The notes: a model not told the origin generated them from the sequence alone. A stretch of 14,314 bases of DNA from Planctomycetota bacterium (GCA_020425835.1 JAGQRC010000024.1:1-14314); one strand, 5' to 3'. Positions 6,004 through 14,153 are shown, counted from the stretch's first letter. Numbers and translations are program-made.

Positions 6004-7923
6004 TCAGGCCGGTTCTCGCTGCAGGTTCTCGAGGATGGTCTGGAACAAGACCGCGCGATCGACCGGCTTCGTCGCGTACCCGTCGCATCCCGCACCGAGA
6101 CACTTCTCGCGGTCGCCGGACATCGCATGAGCCGTCAGGGCGATGATCGGAAGATCGATGTCGAGCTCGCGAAGCGTCTGGGTCGCCTCATAGCCATCCA
6201 TGATCGGCATCTGCATGTCCATCAGGATCAGGTCGAAGTTCGAGTCCTCGGCGAGGATCGCATCGACCGCCTCCTTGCCGTTCTCCACCAACGTGACGTC
6301 GCAGCCGCACTTCTCGAGGAGCCGACGAATCAGACGTTGATTGTCCGGACCGTCCTCGGCGACCAGAATGCGCACTTCGAGTCGGGGGAAGGTCGACTTG
6401 CCGGCCCGACGCTGGGTGGCGCTGGGAGCCCAACGATCGAGATCGGCGACTCGCCGCGCGTCCGGGACCGCTCGCAGGGGGAGCTCCAATCGAAACGTGC
6501 TTCCTTCCCCGGGACTGGACGTCGCCGTCAATGAGCCACCGAGGAGGTGGGTCAGGGCTCGCGAGATACTGAGTCCCAGTCCGGTGCCGCCGAACCGGCG
6601 TGTGGTACTCGCATCGGCTTGGGCGAACGCATCGAAGATGCGGGAGAGCTGCTCCCCCGACATCCCGATCCCGGTGTCGGACACCTCGACGACCAACCGA
6701 GGCTCCTCGTCATCGTCCCAGTCGGCACTGAGGATGACCGTCCCTCGCTCGGTGAACTTGATCGCGTTGCCGAGAAGGTTCAGGAGGATCTGGCGGATTC
6801 GAGTTCGGTCGGACTCGACGCACTCGGGAATCGGGTTGCGGACCTCGAACATCAGATCGAGCCCTTTCGACCTCGCCTTGGTCGACATCAGAGCGCGGAG
6901 ATCGACGAGAACCTGTGGGAGCACCACGGGTGCGCTCTCGACCTCGAGCCGACCCGCCTCGATCTTCGAGATGTCCAGAATGTCGTCGAGGAGCTGCAGC
7001 AGGTGCTCGCAGTTCTGTCGAATGGTCTTCGCGGCACTCATGCGGTCGAGACCCGAGAGATCCGGTTCAAGGAGCTCCTCGGCGAATCCGAGGATCGCGG
7101 TCATCGGCGTCCGGATCTCGTGACTCATGTTCGCGAGGAACTCGCTCTTGGTGCGGTTGGCCCGATCCACGTCGTCCCGCGCACGATCGAGACTGTCGAG
7201 CATCCGGTCGAACTGCGCTCCCAGGCGTCCGATCTCATCCGGGGAGTGGATCGGCGATCGAACGGTCGTGTCGCCGTCCGCGCGGCTCTCCATCGCCGCA
7301 CCGAGCTCGGAGCAGGGCTTCAACACCGACCGGTGGACGAGGAACAGCGCCACGATGGCGATCAAGCTCGCAAGCCCGAGGAGGAGCCACGTCGTCGACG
7401 TGGCGAGGGTCTGGGCCTGGGCCGCGACGTCCTTCGTGTCGAGATCGACGAAGACGATACCTTGTGTCTCATCGACGCCGGTCGCGGGTCGGGACCAGGA
7501 CAGCGGCGCGAAGACCAGGAGGCTCTCGTCCGGTCCCTCGAGGTGGATCTCCCGCTGCGTCCCGATCGCCCTTGCCATGCCCTCCTGGACGGTCGGTGGA
7601 AGCACGGAGAGCCCTTCCCCCAACCAGGCCCCGCGACTGCTCCCGACGATCACCGGCGGACTCCCCATGGCGAAGACCACCGTGTTCAGCTCGCGCTCGC
7701 CACCGAGGTAGGCGACGAACCGTTGGACCTCGCTGGGCTCATCGACGACCTCGGCCATGAAGTGAACCGAGTCGACGATCAGCGTCGCGTGGTCGGCGAT
7801 GTGGTCCGTCAAGGACGGAACGACGTGGGTCGCGATCAAACCCTGAGCGACGAGGACCATCGTGACGCTGAGGATCACCATCGGCACGATGATCTGGAGT
7901 CGGATGGATGAGCGGAGACTCAT
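6004..7923 (-). CDS. Membrane-bound hybrid sensor histidine kinase with C-terminal receiver domain
   Basis: A 639-aa inner-membrane sensor. Transmembrane segments at about 11-33 and 177-197 enclose a periplasmic domain of about 140 residues with no motif I recognise. A HAMP linker (about 198-250) leads to the HisKA domain with His268 in NMSHEIRTP. The HATPase domain has Asn386 (NLLGNAIKF), DTGIGM (416-421) and GGTGLGL (445-451). A REC domain (about 516-635) has acidic pair Glu523/Asp524, phosphoacceptor Asp569 in LMDMQMP, and Lys619 in ATKP. All catalytic residues are present. There is no Hpt domain and no separate response regulator in the window, so its output partner lies elsewhere. The ATG overlaps the stop of the upstream binding-protein gene by 4 bases (ATGA), and GGAG lies 8 bases before it, which sets the start. 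It probably senses a ligand presented by that binding protein. Confidence 0.95.
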   Translation of the reverse strand: MSLRSSIRLQIIVPMVILSVTMVLVAQGLIATHVVPSLTDHIADHATLIVDSVHFMAEVVDEPSEVQRFVAYLGGERELNTVVFAMGSPPVIVGSSRGAWLGEGLSVLPPTVQEGMARAIGTQREIHLEGPDESLLVFAPLSWSRPATGVDETQGIVFVDLDTKDVAAQAQTLATSTTWLLLGLASLIAIVALFLVHRSVLKPCSELGAAMESRADGDTTVRSPIHSPDEIGRLGAQFDRMLDSLDRARDDVDRANRTKSEFLANMSHEIRTPMTAILGFAEELLEPDLSGLDRMSAAKTIRQNCEHLLQLLDDILDISKIEAGRLEVESAPVVLPQVLVDLRALMSTKARSKGLDLMFEVRNPIPECVESDRTRIRQILLNLLGNAIKFTERGTVILSADWDDDEEPRLVVEVSDTGIGMSGEQLSRIFDAFAQADASTTRRFGGTGLGLSISRALTHLLGGSLTATSSPGEGSTFRLELPLRAVPDARRVADLDRWAPSATQRRAGKSTFPRLEVRILVAEDGPDNQRLIRRLLEKCGCDVTLVENGKEAVDAILAEDSNFDLILMDMQMPIMDGYEATQTLRELDIDLPIIALTAHAMSGDREKCLGAGCDGYATKPVDRAVLFQTILENLQREPA

Positions 7924-8912
7924 CGGCCACGCTCCGATCGAGCCCGACGAACGGGCTCCGGATCGATCTCGTTGCCCGTGAGCGGCGCCACGCGGGTCTG
8001 TCCGGTCTGCTCGAGAACGCGCACGACGTCCCGGAGCACGCGCTCGAGCTGCCCGCCGGGCTCGAGGAACGGCTCCTGCTCGTCCACTTCCACCAAGCGA
8101 ATCTCGCTGGCGAGACAAGACAGGAACTCGGCGACGGTGAGCCCCTCGCGCTGCGCCATGATCCGAGCCGGCTCGTCCGGTCGACGGCGCGCTTCGTTCC
8201 TCGCTCGATCGAACGCACGGATCATCGCGGAGACATCCTCGGGGCGCTCCCGGATCGCTCGCCCCTCCACGACCATCAGGTCGAGCACCTCCCCCGGGAT
8301 CTCGGCCGAGGTGAAGAGCCGACGGACTCCACCCCGTCGCTCGATCTCCGTCAGATAGAGCGGGTACGTGACGACGGCGTCGCAACGACCTTGCGCGAGG
8401 GCACTCGGCATGTCGGCCTGGGCGACGGGGACACAGATGACATCGTCGAGGGATGCGCCGCGGATCTCGAGCGCGCGCGCCAGCAGGAAGATGTTGAGGG
8501 AGCCGAGCTCGACGCCGACGCGATGGCCGCGGAGGTCGTTCAGGTCCGCAATGCGGTCCTGCGCGACGATGACATCGCCGCCGTTCGAGTAGTCCGTGAC
8601 GAGCACCGCCTTCGGGTCCTGCCGTCCGCCGCGACGCGCCTGGATCAGCTCGACGACGGTGCAGCCCATGCCATCGATCTGACCCCGCTCGAAGGCGCGC
8701 CGAACATCGCCCAGCGACGGATACTCGACGATGCGGACGGCGACGCCCTCCTGCTCGAAGTAGCCCAACTCCTGGGCGAGGTAGAAATGCTCGTAGCCGG
8801 GCCAGGGGTTGATCCCGATGCGCAGCGGGGCGACGGCCTTCGCTTCGCATCCCCACGAGGAGATCGAGACGAGAACGAGGAGGGCGAAGGTAGTCTTCCG
8901 CACGGCGGCCAT
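7920..8912 (-). CDS. NMT1/SsuA-type periplasmic substrate-binding protein, likely sensor partner of the hybrid kinase
   Basis: A 330-aa exported solute-binding protein of the SsuA/TauA/NMT1 (NitT/TauT) type, which normally delivers sulfonates, nitrate, taurine or pyrimidine precursors to ABC importers. Family features include LRIGINPWPGYEHFYLAQELGYF (30-52), VTDYSNGGDVIVAQ (105-118), LRGHRVGVELGSLN (127-140), a GRCDAVVTYP hinge strand (175-184) and IPGEVLDLMVVE (205-216). The signal peptide ends at SSWGC with Cys22; this is a poor lipobox (Trp at -2, Ser at -3), so lipidation is uncertain. GGGAG is 5 bases before the chosen ATG. The basic tail (VRRARSERGR) is unusual for this family. No permease or ATPase gene adjoins it; it overlaps the hybrid kinase instead, which suggests a sensory rather than a transport role. 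Confidence 0.88.
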   Translation of the reverse strand: MAAVRKTTFALLVLVSISSWGCEAKAVAPLRIGINPWPGYEHFYLAQELGYFEQEGVAVRIVEYPSLGDVRRAFERGQIDGMGCTVVELIQARRGGRQDPKAVLVTDYSNGGDVIVAQDRIADLNDLRGHRVGVELGSLNIFLLARALEIRGASLDDVICVPVAQADMPSALAQGRCDAVVTYPLYLTEIERRGGVRRLFTSAEIPGEVLDLMVVEGRAIRERPEDVSAMIRAFDRARNEARRRPDEPARIMAQREGLTVAEFLSCLASEIRLVEVDEQEPFLEPGGQLERVLRDVVRVLEQTGQTRVAPLTGNEIDPEPVRRARSERGR

Positions 8913-9125
8913 GGAATCTCCCGACGGAGGGTAGGGTTCCTCCGTACTCCCATCGGCGGTTCGCCGTCGGAGACTTGAGTGAGACGCAGGAGAGCTTCCC
9001 CTCGCTCGAGGCGGCTCCGAGTTATCGGACCGAGAGAGCGCGATCGTTCCGTCCGAACGCCCGCGCGAAACGGGTCCCGAGGATCGGGTTTGGCGGTATC
9101 GTCTCGTCCGAACGGAGCGCGACGC
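8913..9125. promoter_or_regulatory. Divergent control region between the binding-protein/kinase operon and mnmC
   Basis: This 213-base gap separates two outward-reading transcripts and should hold both promoters. CGTCCGAACG occurs twice in direct orientation, at 9050-9059 and 9105-9114. The first copy lies within a small inverted repeat (CGTTC at 9045-9049 and GAACG at 9055-9059). The second copy ends where the mnmC ribosome binding site begins. I see no clear -35/-10 boxes. In-frame codons from GTG 8979 to TTG 9126 could extend MnmC, but they encode an Arg/Ser-rich stretch with no counterpart in known MnmC. Confidence 0.3.
9114..9117 (+). promoter_or_regulatory. Ribosome binding site deciding the TTG start of mnmC
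   Basis: GGAG sits 8 bases before TTG 9126. The only other in-frame start candidate visible is GTG 8979, which would add 49 low-complexity residues. The protein begun at TTG 9126 has nearly the E. coli MnmC length. Confidence 0.6.
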
Positions 9126-11141
9126 TTGAAGGACCCGACCGATCCCGACCTCCGACCCCCCGAGATCCAGTGGACGGGAGATGACCCGACCTCGGTCGCG
9201 TTCGACGACGTCTACTTCTCCCGAGAGGGTGGTGTGGAGGAGACCGAGCACGTCTTCCTCGCCGGCAACGACCTGCCCCGGCGGTGGCGCGACGCCGAGC
9301 AGTTCACGATCGGCGAGACTGGCTTCGGGACCGGGTTGAACTTCCTCGTCATCTGGCGCGCCTGGCGTCGCGATCCCCGCGCGCCGCGGCGGCTCCACTT
9401 CTTCTCGGTCGAGCGAAGCCCTCTGTCTCGAGAGCAACTCGCGCGCGCCCACGCCTCGCGCGCCGCTGTCGCCCGCGAAGCGACCGACCTGATCGCGCGC
9501 TATCCCACCCGATCTCCCGGGTTCCATCGCGTGTCGTTCGACGAGGGTCGCGTGGCGCTCACGCTGCTCTTCGGCGAGGCGGTCGATCAACTCCGCCGCG
9601 TCTGGGGCGGGACCGAGGGCGTGGCCGACGCGTGGCTCCTCGACGGCTTCGCCCCTTCCCGGAACCCCGACGCCTGGACGGAGGAGCTCCTCCGAGAGAT
9701 CGCCCGACTCTCGCGATGCGGCGCGACCTTCGCCACCTACACGTCGGCCGGAGCGGTCCGGCGCGGGCTCGAGTCGGTCGGGTTCGAGGTGGAGAAGCGC
9801 CCGGGCTTCGGGAACAAACGAGAGATGTCCGTCGGACGACAACGACGCCGCGGTCTCGGCGACCAGGCGACGCATCCCTGGCTCGCTCCCGCGGCCGGCA
9901 CCCGCCCATCCCGCGCCTTGGTGATCGGGGCGGGCCTCGCCGGCACGGCGGCCGCGCGCTCGCTCGCCGAGCGGGGCTGGGAGGTCGACCTCGTGGATCG
10001 GCACTCGACGCTCGCCGGCGATGCGTCGGGGAATCCGGTCGGCACCGTCCATCCCGAGCTCCAGCCGAAGTGTCGACTGCGCGAACGATGGGTCACGGGG
10101 GCGTTCGACTTCACGATCGCGCGGCTGCACGGGACGGAGATCGATCACGCCCTCTGCGGCGCCGTATTCCTCGCCACCGACGAACGGCGGCGGGAGCGCC
10201 ACGCGAGGGTCGCACAAGGCCGGCGCCCGCTGCCCGATCACGCGCGACTCCTGGACGGCGACGCGACCTCGACCGCGCTCGGCCTCGCAACGCCTCCCGA
10301 GGCCGAGGCCGTGTCGTTGCACTATCCGCGAGCGGGATGGGTCGATCCTCGAGCGCTGTGTCGAGACAACGCGGCGCACCCCGGGGTCCGCCTTCACCTC
10401 GGTCGGTCGGTGACGACACTCGAGCGCGCCGACGTCGAATGGGTCGCACGCGATGCCGACGGCCGGACCATCACGACCGCGCCGATCGCAATCGTCGCCT
10501 GCTCCTACGCCGCGGCGTCGCTGCCGGTGACGAGTTGGGTGCCGTTGCGCCCCCTCCGAGGTCAGGTGTCCGTCCTGCCCGCGAACGCGAGGAGCCGCGC
10601 CCTCTCCGCGGTCGTCTACCACGAGGGCTACCTCACACCCGCGCTGCGGATCCCCGAAATGGCCGACGCGCCGGTGCACCTCTTCGGAGCGACATTCCAT
10701 CCGAACTCGGCGGATTGCACGGAACGAACGGAAGATCATCGCGAGAACCTCGAACGACTCGCGACGGGTGTTCCGGGATTCCGGGCGTTGTTCGGCGAGC
10801 CGTGGAGCGCCGATCGAGTCCGAGGCCGTGCTTCGGTCCGTGGAGTCAGTGCCGATCAGCTGCCACTGGTGGGTCCCGTCGTCGACGCCGAGCGGTTCTG
10901 CGCCCAGTACGATGACCTCCGCTACGGTCGGCCGTACGATCGAGACTCGCCCGCGCCTTTCCTTCCGGGACTCTTCGTCACGGCGGGACACGGATCGCGG
11001 GGCATCGTGACGACGCAACTCGCGGGCGAGCTCATCGCGAGCCAACTCGGCGGGGAGCTGCTCCCCGTCGAGCGCGGCGTCCTGGAGATGCTCGCCCCGG
11101 CGCGGTTCCTCGCCCGCGACCTCGTCCATCGGGCGCGGTGA
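9126..11141 (+). CDS. mnmC: Bifunctional tRNA U34 mnm5 methyltransferase / FAD-dependent cmnm5U demodification oxidoreductase
   Basis: A 671-aa cytoplasmic enzyme that completes mnm5(s2)U at the wobble position 34 of certain tRNAs. The C-terminal FAD domain converts cmnm5U to nm5U, and the N-terminal SAM domain methylates it to mnm5U. The N-terminal domain (1-about 250) shows FDDVYFSREGGVEET (27-40), the SAM loop GETGFGTGLNFL (63-74), catalytic-region LLDGFAPSRNPDAWT (171-185) and GFGNKREM (227-234). The oxidoreductase domain begins with the dinucleotide motif VIGAGLAGTAAA (266-277) and continues with ASGNPVGTVHPEL, YHEGYLTPALR, FGATFHPNS and the closing GHGSRGIVTTQLAGEL. E. coli MnmC is about 668 aa, so both domains are complete. 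The TTG start has GGAG 8 bases upstream. The gene is divergent from the binding-protein operon, and the 150-base gap to the next gene suggests it is transcribed alone. Confidence 0.96.
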   Translation: MKDPTDPDLRPPEIQWTGDDPTSVAFDDVYFSREGGVEETEHVFLAGNDLPRRWRDAEQFTIGETGFGTGLNFLVIWRAWRRDPRAPRRLHFFSVERSPLSREQLARAHASRAAVAREATDLIARYPTRSPGFHRVSFDEGRVALTLLFGEAVDQLRRVWGGTEGVADAWLLDGFAPSRNPDAWTEELLREIARLSRCGATFATYTSAGAVRRGLESVGFEVEKRPGFGNKREMSVGRQRRRGLGDQATHPWLAPAAGTRPSRALVIGAGLAGTAAARSLAERGWEVDLVDRHSTLAGDASGNPVGTVHPELQPKCRLRERWVTGAFDFTIARLHGTEIDHALCGAVFLATDERRRERHARVAQGRRPLPDHARLLDGDATSTALGLATPPEAEAVSLHYPRAGWVDPRALCRDNAAHPGVRLHLGRSVTTLERADVEWVARDADGRTITTAPIAIVACSYAAASLPVTSWVPLRPLRGQVSVLPANARSRALSAVVYHEGYLTPALRIPEMADAPVHLFGATFHPNSADCTERTEDHRENLERLATGVPGFRALFGEPWSADRVRGRASVRGVSADQLPLVGPVVDAERFCAQYDDLRYGRPYDRDSPAPFLPGLFVTAGHGSRGIVTTQLAGELIASQLGGELLPVERGVLEMLAPARFLARDLVHRAR

Positions 11142-11291
11142 CAACCTTCAGGGGATCCGTGGTTTGGGACCATTCCCTCGGCTCCGTTCACGGATGCGGG
11201 TCGAGCGACCACCGGAAGACGCGGCGGGCCGTTGTCGACGTCCCGATCCGCCGGTTTGCGTCGAGGGGAACGTTTCACGTCAAGGGGGAGG

Positions 11292-14117
11292 ATGTCCGAG
11301 CCGGGGATCCACGAACGTGTCGCGTCCGGGCCGAGTGCGTCGGACGCCGAGCTGGTTCGCGAGAGCATCGCGGGAGACCGGGCGGCCTTCGGCCGACTCG
11401 TCGAGCGCTACCTCGACACCATCTACGCGCTGGCGCTCGCGCTGACCGGGTGCCGACACGAGAGCGATGACCTGGTTCAGGAGGCGTTCATCGGCGCGTT
11501 CTGCGGGCTGGACGGATTGAAGTCCCCGTCGAGCTTCGCCGCATGGCTGACCGGAATCGTCCGACGTCTCGACGCGAACCGACGCCGCACCCAGATTCGT
11601 CGTCGCGAGGTCCTGCGCGCCTACTCCGACGAGCAACGCGAGCGCGCCGATGACTCGGCCGAGACTTTCGGCGGCTCGATCGATGAGCGACTCTGGAGCT
11701 CGATCCGCGACCTGCCCGTCGAGCTCCGGATCCCGCTCGTTCTGTTCTACTTCGAGGGTGAGTCGACGGCCTCCGTCGCCGCCCACCTCGGTCTCGAGCC
11801 CGCGACAGCCCGCAAGCGCGTCCAGCTCGCGCGCGATCGCATCCGACAGCGAATGGGTACCGCGGCGCACGAGCCGGACCGTCGGCCGAACCTCGATCGC
11901 TACCGACCCTCGAAGCGGTTGCGATCGGCCATCGCACTCGCGCTCGTGTCGACTCCGGTCACGGGGTGGGTGAACGCCAGCCCGGTGACCACTCGCGATG
12001 CAGGCACGCGAAGGGCTTCGCGTCGGGTGCAGCGCTCGGCAAGTGTCGCCGCCGGTCTCGTCGTGGTCGTCGCACTCCTCCTGGTCCCACCGCTCCGGCC
12101 AACGGCACCGCCGACGCGACCGACCGACCGATCGGTCGCCGCCGCCGACTCCGCCGAGCCGCGAGTCGAGCGGTGGTTGGCGCCGAGCGAGGCGACGGCC
12201 GAGAGTCCGCACGTCGTCACCGCGCAGGAAGTGACCGCCGCGACCGTCGGGCCCGAGTCGGCGCCCGCGACGATTCGCGGTCGAGTCCGACGCGCCGATG
12301 GGGAGCCGTTGACCGGCTCGGTGTTCCTCGGGCGCAGTCGGCGACCGTGGGCTTTCGCCGAGTCGGCGGCGCTCGGGGAAGGCGGCCGGTTCTCGTTCCG
12401 GGTCGACACGGAGGATGATCGCTGGATCTACCTGCTCGTCGACCGCGCCTACATCTGCCCCCCGAGCTCCTGGGTTCGGCCTCGAGGGGGGACGGTCCAG
12501 AACCTCGACCTCGTCCTCGCTCCGGGATGGACGTTGTCGGGCCGAGTCGACGACGCGGCGGGACAGCCGATCGGCCGCGCGCGCGTGACGCTGGAGACCC
12601 CGGTGGCCAATGAGCAGGGTGAGGCGCTGACCGAGACCGACGAAGAGGGACGGTTCGAAGTGCCCTACCTTCCCGGGGGCGACTACCAGCTGTCGATCTC
12701 GCACGCGGAGTTCACTCGACATCTCCGAACCTTGAGGATCGACGGGGACGCTCGACTGGACGTCACGCTCGAGACATCTCGGCAGTTGCGGCTCTCGTTG
12801 GTCGGGCTGCCGCCCGAGCTCGAAACGTCATCGATTCGATTCTCGTTGAAGCGCGACACGGGCGAAGCGGTCGGCGATCCTCTGGCCTATCGCGAGGAGT
12901 GGGTGCACTCGGCGACGCGCGAGTTCGACGGCAGCCTCGTCGTGCCTTGTCCTCCCTCGGGTCGCTGGCAGGGGACGTTCCTGAGTCCACTCCCCAAGCG
13001 ACGCTTCGATCTCACCATCCCGGAGGGCCGTGAGACGGTGACCACACGGATCGACTTCTCCGCGGGCGCGGACATCTCCGGGTCCGTGCGGATCGAGGCG
13101 GGGAGTGTGGCGACACACGTGGTCCTGATCGATGTCCGAGGTCTCGCGGGCCGCGGCAGCGAATTGGGTGTTCCGGTCGAGGTCCGGGAAGGCGGGCGCA
13201 CCTACCGACAACTCGCGGTGCCCTTCGGCGCCTACCTGGTCGGTCTGCAGCAGCATCTCGCCGGGCACCCGGCCTCCAGTCAGCAGCCGGAGTGGATCTT
13301 CTATGCGATCGACCGGCTGAACATCACCGGGACCGAGTCCTTGAGAGTCGACCTCGCACTCCCTTCGGGCCCCGAGCTCCGAGTACGCCTCGCCTCCGAG
13401 AACCTTGCGCGCTCCACGTCGTACACGTCGCTGACCGTGACCCCGGTGGACGATCTCGGCTCGTTCGCGTTCGCGCTGGAAGGGGACCGAGTCGAGGAGA
13501 AGCAGTCGATCGGGGCGTTGGCGATCGTCGCCAGCGATCGAACCGCCGTGTTCGACCACCTCCCCGCCGGACGATACCGCTTGAACGCGACGGTCGACGG
13601 GGCCTCGATGCGACCCGTGGAGATCGATCTCCGCGCCGAGCCGTGCGAGGTCGAACTCGAGCGAACCCGCTTCGACACGCTGAACGTGCTGTTGTCCGAC
13701 GGCAGTCTCGCGACGGAAGTCCGCGTCCAGTGTCCCCCGGCACCGGAGCCGAACCGATACGTCGACGAGCACGCTTGGTCCCAAGCGTACGTCGAATGGC
13801 TCCGCACTGCCGCGGTCCGCGATCGCATCGACCCTCGGTTCGCCGCCCGCGGCTCGGTCCAGTTCTTCAGCGGACCGCTGAACGACTTCGCCGTCGGTTG
13901 GCACTACCGACGGTCGTCCATCCGTCGGCATGCACGCCTCGAGGGATCGGTGCGAACCACCCCTCGGGGTGACGCCCGGGTTCCCCTGCCGGTCGAGGCC
14001 GAATCGGATACCCTCGTTCGGATCGAAGCCGACGGCCACCGGGTGGTGGAACCGACCCTCGGCGAGCTTCGCGAAGCCATCGAGCGCGGGTCTCCGTTCG
14101 TGATCCCGACCCGATGA
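11292..14117 (+). CDS. ECF sigma factor fused to a transmembrane segment and a large carboxypeptidase-regulatory-like extracytoplasmic region
   Basis: A single 941-aa open frame. Residues about 30-98 are sigma region 2 (AFGRLVERYLDTIYALALAL, HESDDLVQEAFIGAF, then a basic DANRRRTQIRRRE helix), and about 131-188 are region 4 (LPVELRIPLVLFYFEGESTA, helix-turn-helix to ATARKRVQLARDRIRQ). Residues 211-226 are mildly hydrophobic; about 249-268 (AAGLVVVVALLLV) is a clear membrane segment, after which a Pro/Thr-rich linker leads outside. Two carboxypeptidase-regulatory-like beta-sandwiches follow (about 326-411 and 413-495: SGRVDDAAGQPIGRARVTLE, then DEEGRFEVPYLPGGDYQL), then about 440 residues of beta-rich sequence of unknown family. 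Four outer cysteines are C389, C553, C785 and C814; three sit in CPP. The ATG at 11292 directly abuts GGGGGAGG; TTG 11232 or 11256 lack better sites, and no ATG/GTG/TTG is available just downstream. It probably transduces an envelope signal directly to transcription, perhaps after proteolysis. Confidence 0.85.
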   Translation: MSEPGIHERVASGPSASDAELVRESIAGDRAAFGRLVERYLDTIYALALALTGCRHESDDLVQEAFIGAFCGLDGLKSPSSFAAWLTGIVRRLDANRRRTQIRRREVLRAYSDEQRERADDSAETFGGSIDERLWSSIRDLPVELRIPLVLFYFEGESTASVAAHLGLEPATARKRVQLARDRIRQRMGTAAHEPDRRPNLDRYRPSKRLRSAIALALVSTPVTGWVNASPVTTRDAGTRRASRRVQRSASVAAGLVVVVALLLVPPLRPTAPPTRPTDRSVAAADSAEPRVERWLAPSEATAESPHVVTAQEVTAATVGPESAPATIRGRVRRADGEPLTGSVFLGRSRRPWAFAESAALGEGGRFSFRVDTEDDRWIYLLVDRAYICPPSSWVRPRGGTVQNLDLVLAPGWTLSGRVDDAAGQPIGRARVTLETPVANEQGEALTETDEEGRFEVPYLPGGDYQLSISHAEFTRHLRTLRIDGDARLDVTLETSRQLRLSLVGLPPELETSSIRFSLKRDTGEAVGDPLAYREEWVHSATREFDGSLVVPCPPSGRWQGTFLSPLPKRRFDLTIPEGRETVTTRIDFSAGADISGSVRIEAGSVATHVVLIDVRGLAGRGSELGVPVEVREGGRTYRQLAVPFGAYLVGLQQHLAGHPASSQQPEWIFYAIDRLNITGTESLRVDLALPSGPELRVRLASENLARSTSYTSLTVTPVDDLGSFAFALEGDRVEEKQSIGALAIVASDRTAVFDHLPAGRYRLNATVDGASMRPVEIDLRAEPCEVELERTRFDTLNVLLSDGSLATEVRVQCPPAPEPNRYVDEHAWSQAYVEWLRTAAVRDRIDPRFAARGSVQFFSGPLNDFAVGWHYRRSSIRRHARLEGSVRTTPRGDARVPLPVEAESDTLVRIEADGHRVVEPTLGELREAIERGSPFVIPTR

Positions 14118-14153
14118 CGAAGCGCTGGACGCAGGACGAGCCGAGGGCCACCC

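Noticed and set aside
7924..8856. Upstream extension of the kinase frame
   Set aside because: It overlaps the binding-protein gene in another frame and is Arg-rich nonsense; the kinase starts at 7923 with GGAG and an N-terminal membrane segment.
8975..9184. 69-residue plus-strand open frame in the mnmC upstream region
   Set aside because: No ribosome binding site or recognisable motif, and it runs into mnmC in a different frame.
9284..10915. 543-residue plus-strand frame inside mnmC
   Set aside because: Arg-rich shadow of the mnmC reading frame, with no motif.
8913..11144. Upstream extension of the binding-protein frame on the minus strand, antisense to mnmC
   Set aside because: Its Arg/Gly-rich translation has no domain signature, whereas mnmC on the other strand is certain. 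The real start is ATG at 8912 with a signal peptide and ribosome binding site.
11155..11196. Inverted repeat ATCCGTG...CACGGAT between mnmC and the sigma fusion
   Set aside because: Seven-base arms about 28 bases apart without a T-run are likely by chance; not convincing as a terminator or operator.
11280..12722. 480-residue minus-strand frame opposite the sigma fusion
   Set aside because: Low-complexity antisense shadow of a gene with recognisable sigma domains.
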